NCBI GenBank assembly: GCA_030643145.1
Contig: DAOWMJ010000105.1
Span: 1-6,831 of the forward strand
DNA length: 6,831 bases
Reading direction: 5' to 3'
Origin: Candidatus Latescibacterota bacterium
Lineage (GTDB): Bacteria > Krumholzibacteriota > Krumholzibacteriia > Krumholzibacteriales > WJIX01
Part shown: piece by piece, positions 1 to 5,542 of the stretch
Layout of the letters: each line of letters starts with the position of its first letter
Numbering within the stretch: the first letter of the stretch is position 1
The notes under the pieces: generated by a model
Database searches by the model: none
What the model was told of the DNA's origin: nothing
The model's input: the letters and a program-made list of their open reading frames with translations, nothing else
Made by a program: the position numbers and the translations under genes

Positions 1-200
1 TCAATTCCCCACAGCATGTGCTCGATAAGATAGGGACCTTCACTGCGTGGTTCCCGGGGAAGAGCACCAAGCGCCGCAGTGAGTTCCCCTGTAATCTGGA
101 AGCCGTCCTCGACCGAATCATTGTCTGTGTCGGAAAGGAGAGGATCGGTTGACAGGAGGGGTTCTTCGTTGTTTTCAAGACGATCTGAATCCGCATCCTC
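1..200 (-). repeat. Tandem protein module, copy 2 (cut by window edge)
   Basis: This covers residues 358-423 of the minus-strand protein. Shifted by 141 residues, it matches copy 1 at about 27 of 66 positions by hand count, with no gap. The calcium-loop aspartates, the GALPR motif (402-406), GPY (412-414) and the following Gly422 are all kept. The partial last codon (GA-) agrees with the Glu that follows at this point in copy 1. The glycines of the first loop are replaced (DADSDR), so metal binding there may be weaker. Confidence 0.75.
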
Positions 201-1271
201 ATAGACGTATCCGTCGATTATGTGGGATAGATCGTATGGAAAGAGAATATCCTTTACTATCGCAATATCGACCCTCCCGTCGTGTATGCTGCCGTCGTAG
301 GCCAGGCCGCCGTGTTCGAGGTAGTGAAGCCCGATGTAGGGGATATCGACTTCCAGATTTCTCAACGGATTGATTATACGGATAAAGCCCATGTCTATCC
401 ACTCACCACAGACAGCACACTGCTCGACGCCATCCATCTGCCACTCTTCGGCATAGGGACCGTCCGGTATCGGTGTTCGGGGAAGGGCGCCAATGAGCGC
501 ATAGAGTATGAGGCTCTCATCGATACCATCCACTATTCCGTTGGCGTCTGTGTCGTTCATCGACGGGCATCTACCAAGCAGAATCTCTTCGATGTATGAC
601 AGTCCATCTCCGTCCTGATCGTCCGGTGAACCGAGTACATGAGGATCAATATCCAGTGTTCCCGCGAATCCCGGAAGGAAGGCGAAAGCCGCAATAGAAG
701 CCGCCCAGGGAAGCGCCCGGTGAAATGCGTGATACCATCTGTTTTTCTGATTTAACTCGATCCATTCCAGCATTTTCCTTTCCGGTTCTACCCCTCCAAA
801 AGAATGAACGCACTCACGGTAAATGCCCCGGTACTCGCGCAGAAGGGACCGGGTACCCTGACAGCCGGGACAGGCCCAGTGGAAAAGAATACGCTGATCG
901 CCCTGATCGAGCCCGTTCGGCACGTACGGTTTCCTGATGAATTGCTCAACGCAGCATGAAGGATATCCAAAAAACCACCCCTCGAGCTTTGCCGCGGAAG
1001 GTGTCGCCTTAAGTCGTTTTCCGTCGAATTTTGAACGATAAGTTTCAACGTACCGTGAATTCATAGAGAATACAGAGCGAGGTACGCTCTTCCCCAGGAG
1101 GGTGTATCTCCTGACAGGTTCGACTTTAAGTCCGAGACGGTTCAAGATGGAAATCTGAGCTGGTGAGAGTTTTCCCTCCCAGCGGCTGAGCGGCTTCAGG
1201 TGATATCGTGTGAGCAAAGCAAGATAAGCGAGTTCAAACGGGAGCTGTTTGATATCCATTGTGTTGCCCAT
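1..1271 (-). CDS. Cys-rich domain / membrane anchor / tandem calcium-loop repeat protein, unknown function (C-terminus cut by window edge)
   Basis: An uninterrupted frame of 423 codons plus two bases runs off the left edge. I chose the ATG at 1271 because GAGGAGGAGG lies just upstream; an in-frame ATG at 1259 is worse spaced. Residues 1-160 form a soluble domain with GYPSCC (102-107), CPGC (134-137) and Cys154, a plausible metal-binding cluster. It recalls uncharacterised families with a GYPxCC motif (DUF483 is my guess from memory, low confidence). Residues 186-204 are hydrophobic and preceded by basic residues, so they may be a signal anchor or internal signal peptide. From 217 onward come acidic loops of EF-hand/thrombospondin-type-3 type: D218-D220-D222-G223...E229, D240-D242-N244-G245...D251, D359-D361-D363, and D381-D383-D385. 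Between them lies C285xxC288 with H316xxxH320, a possible zinc site. Inference: cytoplasmic N-domain, exported calcium-binding C-part. Arginine is mostly CGN (18 of 26), unlike the S9 gene. No function is recognised. Confidence 0.85.
   Translation of the reverse strand, partial: MGNTMDIKQLPFELAYLALLTRYHLKPLSRWEGKLSPAQISILNRLGLKVEPVRRYTLLGKSVPRSVFSMNSRYVETYRSKFDGKRLKATPSAAKLEGWFFGYPSCCVEQFIRKPYVPNGLDQGDQRILFHWACPGCQGTRSLLREYRGIYRECVHSFGGVEPERKMLEWIELNQKNRWYHAFHRALPWAASIAAFAFLPGFAGTLDIDPHVLGSPDDQDGDGLSYIEEILLGRCPSMNDTDANGIVDGIDESLILYALIGALPRTPIPDGPYAEEWQMDGVEQCAVCGEWIDMGFIRIINPLRNLEVDIPYIGLHYLEHGGLAYDGSIHDGRVDIAIVKDILFPYDLSHIIDGYVYEDADSDRLENNEEPLLSTDPLLSDTDNDSVEDGFQITGELTAALGALPREPRSEGPYLIEHMLWGI
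201..623 (-). repeat. Tandem protein module, copy 1 (complete)
   Basis: This covers residues 217-357 of the minus-strand protein. It opens with two acidic calcium-type loops (D218-D229 and D240-D251), continues with a GALPR...GPY segment at 261-273, then C285xxC288 and HYLEH at 316-320. It ends with a third acidic stretch, YDGSIHDGRVD (325-335), that resembles a dockerin-like loop. It aligns without gaps to the second copy at an offset of exactly 141 residues. Confidence 0.75.
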
Positions 1272-1410
1272 GTTCCTCCTCCTCGAATTCAGAATCCTTA
1301 TATCATCCCCTGAGCAGGTCATGAGGCACAGATGAAATCAGAACCTGCCCGGCTTATATTTATGATATACAGGTTATATTAGCAGCCCATATTTTTACTT
1401 ACACTATAGA

Positions 1411-1416
1411 TATAAT
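1411..1416 (+). promoter_or_regulatory. Candidate -10 box, distal, in the same orientation
   Basis: A second perfect TATAAT sits in the same ten-base context (TAGATATAAT) exactly 100 bp upstream of the proximal one. No matching -35 element is visible at standard spacing. If used, it would give a leader of roughly 170 bases containing the small hairpin at 1448-1462. Confidence 0.25.
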
Positions 1417-1510
1417 AATAATTCGGGCGGTGTCAATACGTCAGCTTATCCTGGAACAGGGTGTTTAGCCGCCTAGAGTCACTATAGAAAGAATTGGAAC
1501 ATACCGTAGA

Positions 1511-1516
1511 TATAAT
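1511..1516 (+). promoter_or_regulatory. Candidate -10 box, proximal, for the S9-MoxR-DUF58-BatA operon
   Basis: A perfect TATAAT lies 79 bp before the S9 peptidase start. No good -35 hexamer sits at 16-18 bp; TTGGAA at 1494-1499 is only 11 bp away. The call therefore rests on the -10 match and its position alone. Chance matches are expected in AT-rich DNA. Confidence 0.3.
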
Positions 1517-1582
1517 GTATAAATAGAAAAGAAGATTAGATAAACATCCCTTGCTGATAACAAGCTGCAGGCGTGAGCTGAA

Positions 1583-1589
1583 GAAAGGA
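1583..1589 (+). promoter_or_regulatory. Ribosome binding site that sets the S9 peptidase start
   Basis: GAAAGGA lies 6 bases before the ATG at 1596. The longest open frame begins at a TTG at 1551, but that codon has no Shine-Dalgarno sequence and would place 15 polar residues before the lipoprotein signal peptide. The ATG at 1596 is therefore preferred. Confidence 0.8.
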
Positions 1590-1595
1590 CAAATT

Positions 1596-3494
1596 ATGAA
1601 AACGGGTAAATGGACTATTATAACAATAGCTGCGTTCCTGATCCTCGCGGGGTGTTCAGGGGATTCCGTTAAACAGCATACAATTGAGCAGTTCATGGAT
1701 ATTGAACATGTTTCCGGAGGGGCATTCTCGGCGGATGAGACCAAACTTCTGGTTACAAGCGATAGAACAGGGATACACAATGCTTTTTCGATAGCCGTCA
1801 AGAGAGGCAAGGTGAAACAGCTCACAAAATCGGAAAAAAATTCGGTTTTCGCCCTTTCTTATTTCCCGGCGGATGACCGCTTTTTATATTTGAGCGACAA
1901 GGGGGGCAATGAAATATATCATATATATTTGCGGAAGAGAGATGGGAAGATCAAAGATTTGACCCCCTGGGAAAATGCCAGATCTGTTTTTTACGGTTGG
2001 AGTTATAACGAGAAAAACATTATTTTTGGTTCGAACAAACGCGATGAAAGATTTATGGATGTCTATCTTATGGATACCGAATCATTCGAACCGAAGATGA
2101 TCTATCTCAATGACGCAGGGTATGATTTTGGATCTATTTCAAATGATATGAGGTATATGGCCTTTTCAAAATCTAAAACGAACAGCGATTCGGACATTTA
2201 CCTGTATGACAGAGAAACAGAAAAGGTGAATCTTGTTACCGGTCACAAGGGAGAAGCGACAAACCGCCCGGCCGATTTTGATACTGATTCAAAGAAGCTA
2301 TATTTTCTGACAAACAAGGGCAGGGAATTTACATATCTGAAGAGTTATGACGTTACGAGCGGCGGGATGGAAGTTGTCGAAAAGGCGGACTGGGATATTA
2401 CTTATTCATATTTTTCCAGGGAGGGGCGGTATCGTGTAACAGGGATAAACCGCGACGCGAGAACAAAAATAAAGGTTTACGACAGGGAAAAAGGAGAACT
2501 GGTAAAATTGCCGGATCTCCCCGGGGGAGTTATTACTTCGGTCTGCATTTCAAAAAGCGAAAGGCTTATGAAATTCTATGTGAATGGATCAAGATCCCCG
2601 AACAATCTGTATATATATAATTTTAAGTCAGGGGAATATAGGAAGCTGACAGACACTATGAACCCTGAAATAGACAGGGACGACCTCGTTAAAGCTACAG
2701 TGATACGGTATGATTCATTCGATGGGGAAGCGATCCCCGCGATATTCTACAGGCCGAAAACAGCCGACAAGGGGGCGCCGGTCCCCGCGTTGATTTGGGT
2801 TCATGGAGGCCCCGGTGGGCAGGCGAGGGTCGGGTATTATTCTCTTATACAGTATCTTGTAAATCATGGGTATGCTGTTCTGGCCGTTAATAACAGGGGG
2901 AGTTCGGGATATGGGAAGAGATTTTTCAAGCTGGATGACAGGAAGCATGGCGAGGATGACTTGCGCGATTGTATTGAAGGAAAGAAGTTTTTAATCGGGA
3001 CTGGGGTTGTTGATAAGGATAAAATAGGGATAATAGGTGGAAGTTACGGTGGATATATGGTTCTCGCGGCTCTCGCTTTTGAACCTGAAGAGTTCGCGCT
3101 CGGAGTCGATATTTTTGGGGTATCCAATTGGCTTCGCACTCTGAAGAATATCCCCTCCTGGTGGGAAGCTCACAGGGAAGCCCTCTATAAGGAAATGGGA
3201 AATCCAGAGAAGGATGAAGAATATCTAAAGAAGATCTCCCCTCTATTTCACGCTGAAAATATAACAAAACCCCTTATGGTTCTCCAGGGAGCAAATGATC
3301 CGAGGGTTCTTAAGGTAGAGTCGGATGAAATAGTCAAGGAGGCAAGGGAAAATGGGGTAGATGTTAAATATCTGGTTTTTGATGATGAGGGGCATGGGTT
3401 TAGAAAGAAAAAGAACAGAATAGAGGGTTATGGAGCGATCCTTAAATTTCTGGACAGACACATGAAAGAAAAAGCCGGAAGAGAAAAGAGTTAG
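1596..3494 (+). CDS. S9-family (prolyl oligopeptidase type) serine peptidase, lipoprotein
   Basis: The product has 632 residues. Residues 1-20 form a lipoprotein signal peptide: basic start, hydrophobic stretch, lipobox L17-A-G-C20. Ser follows Cys20, which by the E. coli sorting rule favours the outer membrane. Residues 25-360 look like a TolB/WD40-type beta-propeller, with repeated blades such as the FSADETKLLVTSD and IYLYDRETEKV segments. In S9 enzymes this propeller limits access to short peptides. Residues 370-625 are the alpha/beta hydrolase: HGGPGG (403-408, oxyanion region), nucleophile Ser483 in GGSYGGY, Asp568 in GANDPRV and His600 in EGHGF. The catalytic triad is complete, so an active amino- or oligopeptidase acting on oligopeptides in the periplasm or at the outer membrane is expected. 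It leads the operon, 39 bases before the MoxR gene. Arginine is mostly AGA/AGG (27 of 37). A 43-base part of its 3' region is duplicated downstream. The exact S9 subfamily and substrate cannot be told from sequence. Confidence 0.94.
   Translation: MKTGKWTIITIAAFLILAGCSGDSVKQHTIEQFMDIEHVSGGAFSADETKLLVTSDRTGIHNAFSIAVKRGKVKQLTKSEKNSVFALSYFPADDRFLYLSDKGGNEIYHIYLRKRDGKIKDLTPWENARSVFYGWSYNEKNIIFGSNKRDERFMDVYLMDTESFEPKMIYLNDAGYDFGSISNDMRYMAFSKSKTNSDSDIYLYDRETEKVNLVTGHKGEATNRPADFDTDSKKLYFLTNKGREFTYLKSYDVTSGGMEVVEKADWDITYSYFSREGRYRVTGINRDARTKIKVYDREKGELVKLPDLPGGVITSVCISKSERLMKFYVNGSRSPNNLYIYNFKSGEYRKLTDTMNPEIDRDDLVKATVIRYDSFDGEAIPAIFYRPKTADKGAPVPALIWVHGGPGGQARVGYYSLIQYLVNHGYAVLAVNNRGSSGYGKRFFKLDDRKHGEDDLRDCIEGKKFLIGTGVVDKDKIGIIGGSYGGYMVLAALAFEPEEFALGVDIFGVSNWLRTLKNIPSWWEAHREALYKEMGNPEKDEEYLKKISPLFHAENITKPLMVLQGANDPRVLKVESDEIVKEARENGVDVKYLVFDDEGHGFRKKKNRIEGYGAILKFLDRHMKEKAGREKS
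3321..3363 (+). repeat. 43-bp direct repeat, copy A (inside the S9 peptidase gene)
   Basis: This stretch encodes residues 576 to about 589 (SDEIVKEARENGVD), between the catalytic Asp and His of the peptidase. It matches 5455-5497 in direct orientation at 41 of 43 bases; the mismatches are at 3338/5472 and 3360/5494. As this copy is in a conserved, functional gene, it is the likely source. Confidence 0.9.
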
Positions 3495-3520
3495 GGTGAA
3501 TTTAATAAACCGGATCTGTT

Positions 3521-3525
3521 AAGGA
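3521..3525 (+). promoter_or_regulatory. Ribosome binding site favouring the second ATG of the MoxR gene
   Basis: AAGGA overlaps the first possible ATG (3525), too close to serve it. It stands 8 bases before the next in-frame ATG (3534), a normal distance. The two starts differ by only three residues (MDK). Confidence 0.6.
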
Positions 3526-3533
3526 TGGATAAA

Positions 3534-4508
3534 ATGGATGACAAACAACTTTTGGAAAAGTTTGAACGAGCTTACGGGAAACTCAGAAAGGAAATCGGCC
3601 GGATAATCATCGGCCAGGATGAAGTGATTTCGCAGCTGCTGACAGCGTTGTTCTCGGGCGGACATTGTCTGTTGGTCGGGGTCCCGGGACTTGCAAAGAC
3701 ACTTCTGGTCTCAACGGTCGCGAAGAGTCTTAATTTGAAGTTTTCCAGAGTTCAATTCACGCCTGATCTGATGCCGGGAGATATCCTGGGCACGGAGGTT
3801 CTCGAAGAAGACAAAACAACCGGAAACAGAGTATTTAGATTTTTAAAAGGGCCGGTTTTCACCAATATTATGCTCGCCGACGAAATAAACAGAACCCCAC
3901 CAAAAACTCAAGCGGCGCTTCTCCAGGCTATGCAGGAACTGGAAGTAACGATTGGGGGAAAGACGCACAAGCTCAAATTGCCCTTCTTTGTGCTCGCCAC
4001 ACAGAACCCGATAGAGCTGGAGGGGACTTATCCTCTGCCGGAAGCTCAGCTGGACCGGTTTATGTTTGATATAAGGGTTGATTATCCTTCAGAAGCGCAG
4101 GAACTTGAGATAATTGACACAACAACATCGAGAGATATGGAAGAACCGGACCATGTTCTAAACGCGGAAGAAATAATGGAGATCAGAGGACTTATAAGGA
4201 AAGTGCCAGTTTCCAGAGATGTTCTGGGGTTTGCCGTGAGATTAATCAGAATCAGCCGCGAGAAAGATATTGATGAGGTCGGACAGTATCTTTCCTGGGG
4301 GGCGGGCCCGAGAGCGGGACAATATCTTGTTCTGGCCGCGAAAACCAGGGCCGTAATGATGGGAAGGACAACACCTGAAATACTCGATATTAGGGCTGTA
4401 GCTCATCCCGTACTGCGCCACAGGCTGGTGACGAATTTCCACGCGGAGGCGGACGGCGTAACAACCGACGAGATTATTGACAGGCTTCTTGAAGCAGCGG
4501 CGGAATAA
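3534..4508 (+). CDS. MoxR-family AAA+ ATPase
   Basis: The product has 324 residues from the ATG at 3534 (327 from 3525), typical of MoxR proteins. Numbered from 3534, it has Walker A GVPGLAKT (49-56), a Walker B-type LADE (114-117) followed by the family hallmark INRTPPKTQAALLQAMQE, sensor-1 Asn158 in LATQNP, an arginine in QLDRF (Arg175), and the C-terminal WGAGPRAGQ lid motif with Arg260. These cover nucleotide binding, hydrolysis and inter-subunit sensing, so it should be active. MoxR ATPases form cytoplasmic hexameric rings. They act with VWA-domain partners as chaperones, for example in maturation of metalloenzymes or in stress and envelope functions. The partners follow directly: a DUF58 gene 33 bases downstream and a BatA-type gene after it. 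Which protein it remodels here is unknown. Confidence 0.95.
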   Translation: MDDKQLLEKFERAYGKLRKEIGRIIIGQDEVISQLLTALFSGGHCLLVGVPGLAKTLLVSTVAKSLNLKFSRVQFTPDLMPGDILGTEVLEEDKTTGNRVFRFLKGPVFTNIMLADEINRTPPKTQAALLQAMQELEVTIGGKTHKLKLPFFVLATQNPIELEGTYPLPEAQLDRFMFDIRVDYPSEAQELEIIDTTTSRDMEEPDHVLNAEEIMEIRGLIRKVPVSRDVLGFAVRLIRISREKDIDEVGQYLSWGAGPRAGQYLVLAAKTRAVMMGRTTPEILDIRAVAHPVLRHRLVTNFHAEADGVTTDEIIDRLLEAAAE

Positions 4509-4541
4509 AAAAAGAGCCGGAGAAGCTTATTAAAGGAAATA

Positions 4542-5447
4542 ATGACAGCTGAAAAACCGGAAGCGGTCAGATTTCTTCAGCCGGAAATTGTAAGCAGATT
4601 TGGCAATATGGCTATAAGAGCGAGGCTTATTGTCGAGGGGTTTATAGCGGGGATGCATAGAAGCCCGTACCATGGATTCAGCGCGGAATTCGCTGAATAC
4701 AGACGACACAATCCGGGTGAATCAACGAAAAACATAGATTGGAAATTGTACGCGAAGACAGATCGTTATTATCTTAAGGTTTTTGAAGACGAAACTAATC
4801 TGAGAGCTTCTATTGTACTCGACAGAAGCGCGTCGATGGCTTTTTCCAGCGTTGGGATGACGAAACTGACCTACGCCTCTTTTCTCGCGGCCGCCCTCGC
4901 TTATTTAATGATTCAACAGAGAGACGCTGTTGGACTCGCTATTTTTGATAACAAAATCAACACCTTAACGCCGCATAGATCTGTAAAAAAGCATCTGCAC
5001 CTTTTGCTGAAGGAACTTGAGAATATCACTCCGGGCAGTAAAACGGGGATAGGAAATTCATTGAGCAGTGTGGCGGAGAGGATCAAGCGCCGGGGGCTTG
5101 TTATAGTGATGAGCGATCTTATGGACGAACCCGAGAGTGTTCTGGCCAGCCTGAAGCGCTTACGGCACAGGGGGCACGAGACAATAGTTTTCCATATTCT
5201 TGATCCGATGGAACTGAAACTGAATTATTCTAAAGAGGTTAAATTTGTAGATATGGAAACCGGGAAGACACTGCGCGCGCAGCCGTGGTTTCTGGAAGCT
5301 GAATACAACAAAAGGATAGAGGCCTGGATAAATTGGCTCGAGGTAAGTTGCAGGGACAGCGGAATTGACTATAATCTGCTTTCAGTTGAAACCCCGTTTG
5401 ATAAAGCGCTTGTTTCATACTTGAACAAAAGATCCAAAATGAGTTAA
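4542..5447 (+). CDS. DUF58 domain protein (VWA-like partner of MoxR)
   Basis: The product has 301 residues, with AAAGGA four bases before the ATG. The DUF58 signature is clear: YRRHNPGES (53-61), then NIDWKLYAKTDRYYLKVFEDE (64-84). A VWA-like fold follows, with MIDAS residues D94-x-S96-x-S98 in LDRSASM, Thr168 in the KTGIG turn, and Asp192 in MSDLMDE. No signal peptide or membrane segment is seen, so this is the short, soluble form expected in the cytoplasm, on the same side as MoxR. DUF58 proteins nearly always sit beside MoxR genes and are thought to couple the ATPase to its target through the metal site. The gene is followed by a 95-base spacer that holds a fragment of the S9 gene. Confidence 0.94.
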   Translation: MTAEKPEAVRFLQPEIVSRFGNMAIRARLIVEGFIAGMHRSPYHGFSAEFAEYRRHNPGESTKNIDWKLYAKTDRYYLKVFEDETNLRASIVLDRSASMAFSSVGMTKLTYASFLAAALAYLMIQQRDAVGLAIFDNKINTLTPHRSVKKHLHLLLKELENITPGSKTGIGNSLSSVAERIKRRGLVIVMSDLMDEPESVLASLKRLRHRGHETIVFHILDPMELKLNYSKEVKFVDMETGKTLRAQPWFLEAEYNKRIEAWINWLEVSCRDSGIDYNLLSVETPFDKALVSYLNKRSKMS

Positions 5448-5454
5448 CGAAAAC

Positions 5455-5497
5455 TCGGATGAAATAGTCAAAGAGGCAAGGGAAAATGGGGTAAATG
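5455..5497 (+). repeat. 43-bp direct repeat, copy B (S9 gene fragment in the DUF58-BatA spacer)
   Basis: It is 41/43 identical to 3321-3363 but lies outside any normal gene. Read in the same frame it still gives SDEIVKEARENGVN, within a short open stretch from 5443 to the TGA at 5539-5541. That frame matches neither the DUF58 nor the BatA-type gene and has no proper start or ribosome site, so I treat it as a stranded gene fragment, not a gene. The spacer is 95 bases, against 39 and 33 for the other two in the operon. Confidence 0.85.
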
Positions 5498-5542
5498 AAT
5501 TTCTTCGTGGGGTGTTTGTGACACGAGGTGAAAGAATTTGAC

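Larger units (their letters stand above)
1272..1595. other. Divergent intergenic region
   Basis: About 324 bp separates the minus-strand gene from the plus-strand operon and no convincing gene lies in it. It is AT-rich, especially 1350-1425 and 1500-1550. It contains the minus-strand ribosome site (1275-1284), two TAGATATAAT copies (1407-1416 and 1507-1516), and a third partial match, ACTATAGA, at 1481-1488 (ACTATAGA also precedes the first copy, 1403-1410). A separated inverted repeat pairs GCAGGT (1314-1319) with ACCTGC (1343-1348), upstream of the minus-strand gene; it could be an operator but is short. A small hairpin is possible at 1448-1462 (CCTG-GAA-CAGG plus two flanking pairs), perhaps enclosed by GGCGG (1426-1430) and CCGCC (1469-1473). 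Nothing here matches a riboswitch I know. Confidence 0.6.

Noticed and set aside
149..937. Three plus-strand open frames (149-373, 282-599, 725-937)
   Set aside because: They lie opposite the continuous minus-strand frame, have arginine- or proline-rich or otherwise unfamiliar translations, and lack credible ribosome sites. The minus-strand reading has recognisable motifs throughout.
1551..1595. TTG at 1551 as start of the S9 peptidase
   Set aside because: No ribosome site precedes it and it would put 15 polar residues before a clear lipoprotein signal peptide; the ATG at 1596 has a well spaced GAAAGGA.
1433..1825. Minus-strand frame of 130 codons across the S9 gene start
   Set aside because: It covers the promoter region and the signal peptide of the S9 gene, has no domain I recognise and no context; it is best explained as a shadow of the real gene.
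3243..3461. Minus-strand frame sharing IYPIFPCLLDYFIR with a similar frame at 5239-5544
   Set aside because: Two similar short proteins looked like a repeated gene family at first. The similarity is only the reverse reading of the 43-bp repeat derived from the S9 coding sequence, so neither is taken as a gene.
4509..4541. Possible terminator in the A-rich MoxR-DUF58 spacer
   Set aside because: The A run has no preceding GC-rich stem and no T tract on the coding strand; the spacer is just a short operon gap with a ribosome site.
5443..5541. Small open frame in the DUF58-BatA spacer (33 codons including the stop) as a micropeptide gene
   Set aside because: It has no ATG/GTG start with a ribosome site at its left end, and its sequence is mostly the copied S9 fragment.
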